From Neocallimastix lanati (nom. inval.) (lineage: Eukaryota; Neocallimastigomycota; Neocallimastigomycetes; Neocallimastigales; Neocallimastigaceae): DNA of 43,500 bases. The stretch covers positions 649,001-692,500 of the forward strand of contig JACVTC010000040.1 in assembly GCA_016946835.1 (NCBI GenBank), written 5' to 3'. The translations under genes and the position numbers were made by a program. Position 1 is the stretch's first letter; the number at the start of each line of letters is the position of its first letter. Below are positions 10,147-26,008 of this stretch, in pieces. The notes under the pieces were generated by a model that saw only the letters and a program-made list of their open reading frames with translations, ran no database searches and was not told the DNA's origin.

Positions 10147-11985
10147 TCTTATCTACTCCTAACTTTAGAGATTGTGGTCCTAATGATATTCCAATGGAAT
10201 TCTTTAAATCCTGGTAAAGACGATTCAGAAGAATCTAATGAAAACAATAGTAATATTTCATCGGGCTTTAAATGTCTTAAAGCATTAATCAATCGTATTT
10301 GGAATGGTGATTTTTCAAAATCATGGAATAACACATCGATTGTTTCTCTTCATAAAAAGGGCGATTCATCAGATTGTAGTAACTATCGTGGCAACTCTCT
10401 AATCAATAATGGGTTAAAAATTATAGCAAAAGATCTCGCTAATAGAATCACCAAATATGGAATTGATAAAGGATTTATAAGACCTGAACATTATGGATTT
10501 CGTAATTGAGAAGAATGTATAAGTCTTTACACTACATTAAGAATTATATGTCAGAGACAAAAATTTGAAAATAAGGATACTTACCTTGCTTTTTAGGACC
10601 TTAAAAAAGCGGATGACTCTATTCTCATATATAATATATTAATGAAGATTCATCACTTAGGTATTAGATGTAAGTGCTATAAATTTATTGAAAACTTATA
10701 TTTATCTTTAAAGGCTTTTGTAAGGGTTAATGGACAATTATCAAAATCATTTAGTATTAAGAAAGGAGTTCGGGTTGTCCCTTCTCACCAATTTTATTTA
10801 ATTTATTTATTAATGTCATTTTTAATAAACGTGATAAATATGGAATCTCTATTGATAATAAACGTTGTTGTGGAATTCTTTTTGCGGATGACATTTTATT
10901 ATGTGCTCCAACAAGATCTCAATCTAAGAAGTTGTTAAAGTTAGCCAGTAAGTGGGTAAGTTAGAAAAGAAATTTATTCCATAAAAGAATTTCTTAAAAA
11001 TCCTCATACTCCTGTCCCTTATAAACTAATGTTATTTTCGGTTATAGTAATTGGACAAGCTTCGTATTATGCACCTCTACTTGAATCAAACAAACTAAGA
11101 ACAAGAAGTGCACAGACACTTTGAAGGATTTTCTAATGGGAATAGTGTTACATCCTTTTATTGTATCTCTAAAGAAATTAACATTCTTCCTTTTTAGTCG
11201 AAATATGCGATTTCTCAAGTAAGGTGTTTCAAAAAATGGAAAAACTCGAAATGTATTATCTTTGATTTGCTTAAAGATAAATCACATCGTAGACATCATG
11301 TATAGGATAAAAGTAAAATTTTAACGTACAAATTAGATAATTTCTATTAAAAAAAAATTGCAAAATTTTACTGGGATAGAGATATGACAGGAAAATCAAT
11401 CAATGTTAAGATTTATAAGAAAAATAAATTTGAAAAAACTAGAGACTACCTGAAACTCAACTTTAAGTATCCTGAATTTAGCATTGGCTTCAGATGGGTA
11501 CTTCGTACCAGATGTAGATATAAATTTGATGTTCATGTTACCAAAGCCGTCAGAACGACTGAAGACGACTGTCCAGAACGGTGTCCTTGTTGTTATAGAA
11601 AAAATAGTAATCCTTGATTGGAACATTGGTTTTCTAAATATTATCTTTTCCATAAATTTTAAAGAATTATTTTAAGGATATTGAAATACTTTATGAAAAA
11701 TTCTTTTTAATTTCTAAATATTGTCCAATATCAAATAGAAATATAAATACCTTTATCACAGATATGAATAACGTCGAATCAAGTATTGATTCTGAAAGTA
11801 GTAACGAAGAGTATAATATTAATAATAATAACAATTGAAAAATAATATTATTAATAATAGAAATATTAGTGATAGTGAAAATATAAAAATATTAATATTA
11901 AAATAATATCGTTATTAAAAATGTAGTGAATAGATCTCACCAAGAATGCGTCTTAGAATAATTACCAGAAATGATTTGGTTATTA
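10147..11985 (+). mobile_element. LINE copy G, reverse transcriptase remnant with deletions and frameshifts
   Basis: Reading in pieces: RDCGPNDIPMEFFKSW; after a frameshift, SLHKKGDSSDCSNYRGNSL and KGFIRPEHYGFRN; a stop; YLAF*DLKKADDSI; then SIKKGVR. A frameshift follows at 10770, after which GCPFSPILFNLFIN and the catalytic FADD (near 10880) appear. A deletion removes the thumb. The coding picks up at VIVIGQASYYAPLLESNK, then a decayed finger region with CPERCPCCYRKN, where the third zinc ligand is lost. Equivalent motifs in copy D confirm the order. Its own 3' end is unclear, because other remnants start near 11990. Confidence 0.8.
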
Positions 11986-11989
11986 AATA

Positions 11990-12310
11990 AAATATAAAAT
12001 ACATGAAATTTTTTCATTAATATATTAAAAAGTTATGTTATGAGTTTCAAGAACGAAATGGATTCTAATTCTTCCCATTCATTGATGATAACTCCATGCA
12101 GATAAAAATTATCATTCAAATATGTCTTAGAATTTCTTCTTTGTCTTATCGTTTCGACGATAACGCTCTTGACAACAATAGGTCTAACGGTATACAAATT
12201 GATCACAGTGTAAAAATCACTAATCACAATAGGCATAGCATTATAACGGAATTTCCCAAGCCATAAAATAATATATTGTGAAAGAAAGCTCTCTCGAAAC
12301 ATTTGAATAA
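11990..12310 (-). mobile_element. LINE tail, family E-like, inverted
   Basis: On the minus strand, a frame at 12302-12033 reads VRPIVVKSVIVETIRQRRNS and ends near HGVIINEWEELESI. This is parallel to the tail of copy E and of the minus copy at 28945. The 3' side (low coordinates) lacks a clear poly(A). It is a divergent relative, not a close copy. Confidence 0.6.
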
Positions 12311-12384
12311 TAATCTCATATGTAAATTTCTATTATTCATTCATTTATTTATTTTTTTTTTATTGTTTGTTATTTTATTTATTT

Positions 12385-12805
12385 TTTTTTTATTGTTAGG
12401 AACTTTAGCTTTATTTACTTATTCATTCATTTATTATATGAATATTGTTTATTAAAAAAAAAAAACACACAATTAATAAAAAATAATTATTATTTGTCCA
12501 ATTTTGAACATAAACATTTTATAAATAAAAGTAATATTTAAAGTAAATTGTATAAATAAATTCAGAAAAAAGTGCATATGTTACGAACCTAACCTCCAAA
12601 TTATAAAATTTCTGTTTAAAAGGAAATTCATGTTCAGGATTAAGGTTTTAATTGACTATCTGAAAGAAATTATGGTTTTCTCCTTCAGAGGAGTTGGCCC
12701 TACTTGTCTGTCTTACTACATTTTCAGGATTGACGCTCCTGGTTAGTTTGCTCTTATACCGTCGGTATAGCAACCCTTTTCGAGTACTAGCCCCAGACGT
12801 AATTT
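12385..12805 (-). mobile_element. LINE copy F3 (family F), inverted
   Basis: The reverse complement reads the family F head CTTTACAGAAATTACG..., then KLTRSV and the GAGAA-ACCATAATTTCTTT block. It ends near 12400, where the 3' UTR reaches AAAGCTAAAGTTCC. It lies head to head with copy F4, giving a large inverted repeat. Confidence 0.7.
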
Positions 12806-12989
12806 CTGTAAAGAAAGCCGCTCATCGCACCAAGAATGGCGTTTTAGAATAATTACCAGAAACAATTTGTATATTAAACAAAATATCCCATTTCTTTTTA
12901 TAATTTAAATCAATATATGTCTTCATCTCTTCCACCAAGAAGAAGTTATATCACATATATATTTACACACTCATTACTTTTTGATCTGG
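12806..12989. repeat. Spacer between the inverted F3/F4 copies
   Basis: It contains CACCAAGAATGGCGTTTTAGAATAATTACCAGAAA (12822-12857), which is repeated with few changes at about 11940-11975. This is a further shared block of unknown origin, perhaps LINE-derived. The rest is AT-rich. Confidence 0.45.
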
Positions 12990-13440
12990 GGCACTCTTTA
13001 CAGAAAGTATGCCTAGGGCAAGTATTCGACAAGGTTTGCTATTCCGACATTATATGTGCAAACTAACCAGGAGTATCAACGTAAAAAATACAGTAAGGTA
13101 TGCCATCAGGGCCAATGCCTCTGAAAGAGAAGACAATAATTACTTTCAGATTGTCAATTCAAACATTAATTCGAAATAAGAATTCCTTTATACAAAAATC
13201 AACCTGGAGGTGAATTTCGTTACATATGAACTTTTTTCTTAATTTATTTATACACTTTATTTTGAATTTTACTTTTATTTCATATTACTATTTAAAATGA
13301 TTATGTTCAATTTGAAAAAATAATATTTTTATTTTTTTATTAATAGTATGTTTTTTTATTATAAAAAAAAATATTCATGTAATTAATAAATGAATAAATA
13401 AATAAAGTTAAAGTTTGCAATAATTGCGGCTATAAAAAAA
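12990..13440 (+). mobile_element. LINE copy F4 (family F)
   Basis: This starts CTTTACAGAAAGTATGCCTA and passes through the decayed coding tail. It ends GCAATAATTGC (stem GCAA 13417-13420, TTGC 13424-13427) plus a short poly(A). Together with F3 it forms a head-to-head pair. Confidence 0.7.
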
Positions 13441-14392
13441 AGGTATTTCATTTTCATATATTTATTTTAATAAATATTAAAAAATAAAGTTTATTCCTTG
13501 TATAAAAAAATAAAATAAAATAAAAAATAAAGATAAAAAAAAATAAGTAAAAATTTAGTGCTGATTGAAGTCTATAATCAAATTTCTCGGAAAATTAAGT
13601 ATTAAAGGATTTAATTGTGATTGATATATATATTCAATTTTTGATAAATATTGAATATATACTATTATTACTAATAATTTTGTTTTGTAGTCAAAAGAAT
13701 TTGTCCTTTATTATGTAGACAATTAAATTGAATTAATGATCTTTATTTTTAAAAGTAATGAAAATTACTGTCCTGCTATTTTCTTTATATTTTATTCATA
13801 AAATTCAAAAAACAAATTAAAAAAATACTTGTTTATTTAGTTTCTTGATGTAAATATTATATCTCTATGAACTACTTTTTAATATTGTATAACTGAAAAT
13901 TTAATATGAATGTTTTTTATATAGTATAATTCTCTTAGACCTTAAAGAGATTTAAATGAACGACACAAATACTATTTTTATGATAAATAAAGATTCCAAT
14001 ACATATCATTTTTCAAAAATTTTCTTTAAAAATTATTAAAGTTTTCATTATATATCTATTTCATTTAATAACTTTATTTTTTAATAAATTCTATTATTAA
14101 TAATTCAATTATAATATTACAACTCAAATATAATAATATTATATTTTTAATATACATTTATTAAAATTTATATATGAATAATATATTTTTCATATAAAAT
14201 ATAATCTAATAATATAATGAAAGTATTAAATTTCAAATTTAAAAAATATGAATAATGGAAAAAAAAAATTTTTTTATATTAAAAATTTTATTGACTTATT
14301 TTATTTTTAAATTATCATTAATTAGTAATTTATGTGTTTTTTTTATCTTAATAATTTGTTGTATTTATAAACATAGTTGAAAAAAAAAAAAG
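13441..14392. other. AT-rich intergenic, no feature seen
   Basis: Upstream region of the HEAT-repeat gene. It has A-runs and AT repeats, and no coding or repeat unit is recognised. The A-rich leader AAAAAAAAAAAAG immediately before ATG 14393 is usual for start sites in such genomes. Confidence 0.5.
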
Positions 14393-15272
14393 ATGCCTTT
14401 AAAAAATAAAAGTTTTTTAGAACCAATTCAGAAACCCAACTTTAAAAAAAAGGAATTACCAGCATGTTTTACTAATAGATTAAGTGAACTCAATACAATA
14501 AAAGCTTTTCCACAATATATACCAAATACAAGAACTCCAGCATTAAGACCAATACCTAAAATAAATCCTCGATATATGGCTAGATTAAATGATACCCATG
14601 ATTTTGAAAAAGAAATACAAGAATCAGAAATTACGAAAGAATTAGAAATGGAGATGGATGAAGAACGACACCGATTAAAATTAAAGTTTGATTCCGAAGT
14701 CGTTACAGAACGTTCAACAATACCATTTGGAATTACACCGAAATCAAAATTACTTACACCAGTTCTAAAAAAAAATAATAGTGGAATTCTGAGTAGTTTT
14801 TTATCTGAAAATTCATTATGTAAAAATGGAAATTTAAATATTATTGAGAGTACCTATAATTTTGGTATTTCACCTGATATATTTCAATATTTAAAACAAC
14901 ATTCTAAAAGTGTCACAAAAAATGATTATTATCATTATTCATCTGAATCACCAAGTTCAGGAAATTTAAATATAAATTATCAATATCATATAAATAAATC
15001 GCAAATTCCTCTATTATCTTCTCTATCCATTCAAAATATTCATGACCAATATTCAAATACTTCTCGACCAATTCTAAATCCTAATAAATCACTTCCTAGT
15101 ATTTCGAATTCAGTAAATTATAAAGAAAATCAAGATGGTAATTATAATAATGATAATAAAAATTTTAGTACAGATTATCAAAATATTAACAATAAAGAAA
15201 AAAATGATAAAGTTGATGTATATAATATTAAAGATAAAAACAATAGTGGAAATGATTATAATGAAAATAATG

Positions 15273-15307
<35 letters not shown>

Positions 15308-17863
15308 GAAGTCGCTGCTGATGAAAAATATAAAAATAGAGATAATAATATTGATACTTCAGTGATGTCAACGAAATTAGATAAAAATTTGAATGATACT
15401 AAAAAGAATAAAGAAATATTAGAATCATATAAAAATTATATACAAAATGCTAGTAAAGAATTAATTAATATTCATAGTTTAAGGCATTTTCCCGGTATTA
15501 ATGATTCCGAGGAATATAAGAAAACTGAAAATGTTATTTCTAATTCTACATACAAATATATATGTAATGTAGTTCAAAATAGAAGTGAAGAAAATAATAA
15601 CAATAATAAAAATAATCCGATAAAACATCATAAAAAAAAGGGAGCACTTAAATCTTTTATCCATTCAGATCATCATTCTAATTCAGAATTAGATAATAAC
15701 TATTGGATAAATTCAATTATGAATGGATTTAAAGATGAACAGTTGATTCAAGATTTAACTCACACTGAAAGAGTAGATTCTAAAACACCAATCTACCGTC
15801 AACGATATCCAGCAAATATTCAACAAATGCATATTGATGTAAAAAAGAAGTCCAAAGAAGAAAAGAAAATAAAATATGAGAGATTAATTAATGATATGAA
15901 TAACAGCATTATTTCTAGAAGTAATAATAATTTATTAATAGATCTTTCGTCATCTATTAATAATAATAGTAATAATAATAATATACCCAATAATAGTAGC
16001 ATACCAAAAGATAATGTATCAAAGAAAAAGCTATTTAGAGTAAAATATCCATATTTAACTATATCACTTATTCATTTTTCATCTTTATTAAAAAGCGATC
16101 AATCACGTCAAATTTCAACCTATAATTTTGAAAAAAATGATTTTATAGAGGAAGAGAATATTATACCATTAAGTAATTTTCTTAAAACATCACTTTCTAA
16201 TTATCAGGGACCAATACCAAAACGGGGTACAAAAATGTTTTATAATATGTATAGTATATTTATTCAAGGATTAAAAAGTCAAGATAAAAATATACGATTT
16301 GAATCAATGAATGGAATTGCTAAATTAGATTGTATTGAAATGATTCCTCAAGTAGAAAAAATATGGTTTAATTCATTATTAAATCAAGTTATTATAGAAG
16401 GGACAAATGATGATAAATGGACTATATGTACTATGCTTGCACGTCATGGGATACAAACTCCTCAGGTTATTGATTATTTAAAAAGTATTTTAGGAGATAC
16501 TGATCCGGGTAAAAGAAAATACGTTATATATTTACTTTCAAGAATTTCAGATAAAAATGTTAATTGCTTAGTGAAAAGTATTATTTATGATAAAATAAAA
16601 GATGCAAATTGGAGAGTAAGATTAGATTGTATAAAAATACTACGAAAACTTTTAAAACGCATGCTTAAATATATCCCTGAGAATGAGTTATATGTTGATA
16701 TAGACAAAGAAATGATCAATGATAATAATAATGATTTAAATGATCAATATAATGATGATGATATAAATAAATTAATAAATAATGAAAAAATTCGTAATAA
16801 TAACAGTAAAAATGATAAATACAAAGGAAGTGAAATATCTGTAAAAGAAAATGAAGCTAATATTATTAATCAAGCACTTCAAATTGTTATGAATATTATG
16901 TGGTATGATTGGAAATTAGATGTTCGTAATACAGCTTCAAAATTATTAATGAAAATAGGAAAAGGAAAACCTATTTATAGTTGGATTATACAAATGATAT
17001 CATCCGATAATCCAATGAAAAAATTAAATGGATTAAAATGCATTGGTTGTTTGAATATTATGACTAATGATGCAATTGAACCATTTTTAAAATGTTTTGA
17101 TGATGTATTTTCTTCTATTAGAGTTGAGGCATGTAAAGTTGCATATATTTTAGAATTAAATTATCCACCATTAATCCAAAAATTAGCAAATTGCTTTGAT
17201 GACAATTCATGGGAAGTTCGAGCTTTTGCAATAAAAGCAATATCTCGAAGTAAATGCAAATCAGATCTTATAAATAACACTATTTTGTGGAATTTAGTTC
17301 ACGAAACAAATCATAGAGTTTTATTTGAAACAATTAAAGCTGTTAAAAAATTAAATTTAGTCAATGAAAGTCAAAAAATAAAGGAAGCTCTTTTACTTTT
17401 AACCGAAGATAAGAATGAGAATATAGCTGAATTAGCTAAACGAATTCTTTATGATAATGGAATTTTAGATGAAAAAAATAAAAAAATTGAGTATACCAGT
17501 TTTGAAAATATTGTTAAAGTAAAGCCACAAAAGGAAATTAATATTCTATATAATACACGTCCTCCATTCAATTTTGCATGTGATGGTTTAGATATGATTA
17601 AACATGAAGTAAATTTATTAACAATGAAAGATTATATTACATCTGAAATAATGGAACAAGAAAAAAAATATAAAAATTATTCAAGAATTGATGGAGAAAA
17701 TAAATATATATATGAAGATATCATGAAAAAACCATCGATACCAATAGAATATAGTAGTGTTCATTATAATACACCAATATCTATTGATAATCAAAATAAA
17801 ATTCCGCATTATAAATTACGAATTATTGATGATATGACTTTTAATTATGTTGATAATAATTAA
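14393..17863 (+). CDS. HEAT-repeat protein, 1156 residues (possibly HEATR4-like)
   Basis: A single uninterrupted frame, 14393-17863, with an A-rich leader before the ATG. The N-terminal ~130 residues are proline/basic (CFTNRLSELNTIKAFPQY). A long low-complexity Asn-rich middle follows (about 170-560), encoded partly by an (AAT)n run near 15266-15306. HEAT/ARM-type helical pairs occupy about residues 615-765 (NIRFESMNGIAKLD; ANWRVRLDCIKILRKLL). An Asn/Asp-rich insertion at about 768-815 is followed by more repeats at about 823-1020 (SSIRVEACKVAYI; NSWEVRAFAIKAI). Such repeats form a solenoid for protein binding. The mix of an unstructured N-terminus and two HEAT blocks recalls HEATR4, a protein of flagellated species, but I cannot confirm this without a profile search. 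No transmembrane segment or catalytic motif is seen. Confidence 0.85.
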
Positions 17864-17925
17864 TAATAATATTTTTTTAATTATAATTACAACATCAATA
17901 TTAATAATAATAAATAATAATAATA

Positions 17926-17959
<34 letters not shown>

Positions 17960-17994
17960 GATTGAATTTTTAATAATAATAAATAATAATAATA

Positions 17995-18028
<34 letters not shown>

Positions 18029-18063
18029 GATTGAATTTTTAATAATAATAAATAATAATAATA

Positions 18064-18094
<31 letters not shown>

Positions 18095-18104
18095 GATTGA
18101 ATTT

Positions 18105-18140
<36 letters not shown>

Positions 18141-18690
18141 GTTTTAATAATAATAATAATAATAATAATAAAATAAATTGAATTAGTAATAAATATTAAT
18201 ATATTTCAAAATAACAAAATATGTTTTTATTAAAAAATAATAAAATTTTAATTTTTTTTAGAAAAGATATTAAAAAAAACAAGGGTTAAGTTTAATTAAA
18301 ACTCAAAATCATTTAAATATATATAATCCTTTATTATTTTATTAATAAATTTATGGGAAAAGATTCATATAAAAGTAATTATATATATATTATTTTATTT
18401 TTTTTTTTTCTGAAATAAATAATAAAAAAAAAAATAGATTAAAATACTATTTAAATAATTATTTCCTGTTTTTAATATTTTATAACATGAAAATTAAAAA
18501 ACATTTTTTTTATTTTTATTTAAATTTATATTATTCATTATAATAATAATTTTTAATTTTTCAAGAAAAAAAAAAAAAAAAAAAAAAAAAAAATAAATAA
18601 ATAAAATCTTAAATATTATTAAATAAATCAGTTTTAAATAATTTTTATTGAAATTTAAATTTTTAATGTTTATAAATTTTAATTTATATA

Positions 18691-18756
<66 letters not shown>

Positions 18757-18973
18757 TATAATAATAATAGTAATAATAGTAATAATAGTAATAATAATAA
18801 TAAATAAATAATTAATTATAATAAATAATTAAAAATTAATATTTATAGAAGAAACAATTAATATTTTATCTTTTGTAAAAATATAATTTATTTTATTTTG
18901 CTTTGCATTATTCTTTTTCAAATTAAAAAATTAATTATTTTAAATGAATATATGCTAATACATAATTTTTACA
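17864..18973. repeat. Intergenic (AAT)n arrays with a 66-69 bp minisatellite
   Basis: At about 17900-18115 an (AAT)n-rich unit carrying AAAAGATTGAATTTTTAATAAT occurs three times (motif starts 17956, 18025, 18091), a period of 69 then 66 bases. Another (AAT)n array lies at about 18692-18805, and a poly(A) run at about 18567-18591. No gene is seen. Confidence 0.75.
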
Positions 18974-21301
<2,328 letters not shown>

Positions 21302-21958
21302 AAAATACGCATTATAACTTTAATATATATATTATAAAACTAATAAAATTATTAATTACTAACATAAAATACTACATAGATAAATAAATAAAAATAAAAA
21401 TTTGTATATTCAAATAAATATAATATTAATAATAATAAAAGGAAGATGAAATAAATTTATAATATAAATATAAATTTATAAACAAATATTAAGTGTTGAT
21501 AAACAACTAAATGTAATTTTACTATAAAAGTTAAAAAAATGGTTTATTTTAAAATTAAAAAAATTAATATCGTTAATTATAAATATCAAATCCTTTTAAA
21601 TATTATTATAAATATTAATTCTATTTTAATAGAGCATATATTGTTTATTTTTTATAATATTTTTATTAATATTTATATTATTATTTATTGTTATTCGTTT
21701 TTAAATATTATTTCTATTTTAATAGAGCATATATTATATATTTTTTATAATATTTTTTATTATTATTTATATTATTATTTATTGTTATTTTTTATTTTTT
21801 ATTTTTTTTTTTTTTTATATCATTTTATTTATTTTTTTATTCCTTTTGATTATTTATAAAATCAATAATATGGAATATTATAGAATATTTATTTTTCAAA
21901 TAATGCATATATAACAAGAGGGATACTTATTATTATTCATATTAAATACATATAAATG
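21302..21958. repeat. Intergenic with a 93-bp tandem duplication
   Basis: About 21611-21796 holds two copies, 93 bases apart, of a unit containing ATTTTAATAGAGCATATATT (AGAGCAT at 21631 and 21724). A low-complexity frame (21539-21859; mostly I, F, Y, L) spans it and is not judged a gene. The rest is AT-rich. Confidence 0.6.
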
Positions 21959-23122
21959 CTAACTATTTGATAAAACTTCATTTATATAGTCAAAATCTAA
22001 TTGATTTAAATCATAGTTCTTCTTAAGTACTTTCCACCATGGCGTTGTTACTTCATCCATTAGTTTTTGGTGTTCTTTTTTAATTTCTTTTGAAGGTAAT
22101 TTTTGTTTTATTATTGGAAGAGGTTTTAATTCGTCTAATTTTTTACAGTTCACTATAAAAAAAATTAATTATGGATTTATAATAAAATGTTAAAGAAAAA
22201 ATCAATACATACTTTATTATTTTATTTTTATTTTATTTTATTTTATTTTATTTAATACTTTTATAATCTCTATAACGATAATTACTATTTATAGATAAAA
22301 TATCTAAAGCATTCTTATTTTCATAAATTTTTTTCTTTAATTGGAAAAAATGGAAATAGTTTTCATAATAGGAATCCATTATTTTCTGGGCATTTTTTAA
22401 TCTTTCGTCAAGTTCTCGTTTTTTTTCTTCTGATGTTCTTTCTTTTAAATATCTCTTCTTTTTACAATTTCTTTTATATTTTTGAATATTACTACTTATA
22501 ATTTCAAACTTCTTTTTTAACCAAATTTTGTCGTTAATAAGATTTTGGGTATTATTTCCTTCAATATAAGACAAATCAATAATGTCTATGTTTTCTTTAT
22601 CTTCATATAGGGATGAAAGACTTTTTATTTTTTTAATTTTCTCAATATTTTTTCTGGTATAATAACCTCTCCACATACTTTGAATTTTTATGGCTGCATT
22701 TTTTTCATTTTCTTTTTTATATTCAAAATATTTACTATTGGAAAGTTGTTGCAGTTTTTTTAATTCTTCTAATTTAACTTTCAGATATCTTTCATGCTTT
22801 ACTAATGAATTATCTAATCGTTTTTTCTTGTTGTAAAGATCCATATTCACTTTATAAGATTTTCTTGCTACATATCCTCTATATATTGATTGTATTTTTG
22901 TCGCATTAGTGTTCAATTTTTGTAATCGTCGTCTTGTAATAAATCCTTAATGGTGATAAATAAATAATATATATTTAATTATATATTATTTCATATTAAA
23001 TGGAAAATAATAAAAATGGATATAAGAAAAGTCATTAAAAAAGACATAAATTTCAAATTTATATTAATACCTCTTACAAGTTTTTGAATCGTTATAATTT
23101 TTTCAATATCGAGCTTTTCCAT
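21959..23122 (-). CDS. IQ-motif protein, 310 residues, three exons
   Basis: Minus-strand exons are 23122-23071, 22945-22259 and 22152-21959, with GT...AG introns of 125 and 106 nt. They total 933 nt, 310 residues plus TAG. The first splice joins IQKLVRG to FITRRR and the second joins DYK to MNCKKL, each restoring frame. Three IQ motifs are visible at about residues 8-27 (IITIQKLVRGFITRRR), 32-51 (ATKIQSIYRGYVARKS) and 100-119 (AAIKIQSMWRGYYTRKN). These normally bind calmodulin or related light chains. Between and after them are charged, coiled-coil-prone helices. The C-terminus has TPWWKVLKKNYDL. The family is not identified. The second intron carries an AAAAT-type repeat. A start at ATG 23122 fits, as the upstream sequence is plain AT. 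Confidence 0.78.
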
Positions 23123-24209
<1,087 letters not shown>

Positions 24210-25969
24210 TTATAATATTGCAAATTGATTGTACAATAATGTTCGAACTTTATAATATTCTGAACTTAGGGAACCTTCAATAATTAATCTCCCTGAATCA
24301 TTCTATAATAATTTTTATTATATTGAAATAATTATCAATAAGAAATATTATTATATTAATTAGTATTAAAGATATTTTTAATTTCATATAAAAATATGTA
24401 AATAAATTACCTTTTGAATAAGAATAGTTTCATTAACTAATAAACCACTTGGAATAAATTCTGCATTATATCCTTCATGTTGTAATAATTTTTTAAATTC
24501 TGATAATTTTAAGTCACCAATAATAATAGATGGGATATAACTATTATTTTTATTTTTATCTTCCGGTGGAATAATATCTAATAGAGGATTTGGATTTTGA
24601 TCATTTAATTCTATTTGACCTTGGATAAATGCTAATTCATAATCATCCATCTATTAAAATATTAGAATATATATAAATTAATATCAATTATTAATTTTAT
24701 TTTTTAATATTTATTAATAATATCATAATTATATTTTTTTTTTTAATATTATTAATTTTTTTATTAATATATATATCTATAAATATGGATTATTACCCTA
24801 GACATTTCTAATGAATTAACTAGAGTATCTGTTAATTTGATCTAATAATTTATATAAAATTATTATTATTATTATTATATTAATAAATAATGTTTATATA
24901 TCATATATTATATAATTTGTTTTATATTAATATATATTTATATATGTAAATGTGTAATTGTTATTTACTTGGTAAATGTTGGTAGCAGCTGAGACATTAA
25001 TACATTCACCTACATGTGGTGCTTCAACGCCGTTAGAAATAACTGATTTGCAAAACTCTTGTAGATGTAAAGTTTGTTCTTCATTACCATGAATTAATAT
25101 CTTTATTAAATATTGTATATATTATATATAGTTAATAATTATTTGAATATTATAATTGATGTTATGATATAAAATACGATAATGAATAAAGGAGAAAAAT
25201 AATAGAAAATAGAAAATTTACTATTTTCTTTGGTGAAACTTGTGGTATAATATTTTTAATAGACTTTCCATCGGAAAGACCCTCAAAATCAATATAACAA
25301 ACTTTACACTTTATTGGAATACTTTCGATGTGACTTATGCATTTTGATGGTATTGACATTTCAGCTTCTCTTTCAGGCTTATCAATTTTCATTAAATCAA
25401 TTTTCTAATATTTTATAAACAATTTTTTTTATAAAAAAAAATTCAATTGTTAAATATTCTAAACCATCAAAATAAATAAACAAATATTAATATTAATTAT
25501 GTATAATTATTAAAATTATCATACTTCTTCTTCACTTTCTTTTAAACTGTTTTCAAGTTGGGCGGCTTGGAATTCATCATGTGCATACATTTCTGCATTA
25601 ATGACTTCCCCATAATCATCAAATTTTTTTCTTTGATCATTACATGGATACATTTTATATGGTTGATCATTGTAATACATATTAGTTGTATAATCCATAT
25701 TATTACTATCTCTAACGTATAAATCAAATTGAGTATTTAATAAATTAACATCAATTTCATCATTATCATCATTATCATCGTTATCATCATCTTCCATAAT
25801 TAATAAATTATGTTTTCTTTGAGCTGCTTCAGCTGCTTCTTTTTCTTTTTTAATTTGATCTAAGCGAAGAAATTCTTTTAATTCTTCACCTTCTAATGGT
25901 ATCCTTGATTTAATCTTTGTCAATAATAATTATTGTAAGATAATTTCAATTTAATGTTTATTTTATCAA

Positions 25970-26008
<39 letters not shown>

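Noticed and set aside
21539-21859. 106-residue frame after the membrane protein gene
   Set aside because: Low-complexity I/F/Y translation of AT-rich DNA that includes a 93-bp duplication; no signal of selection.
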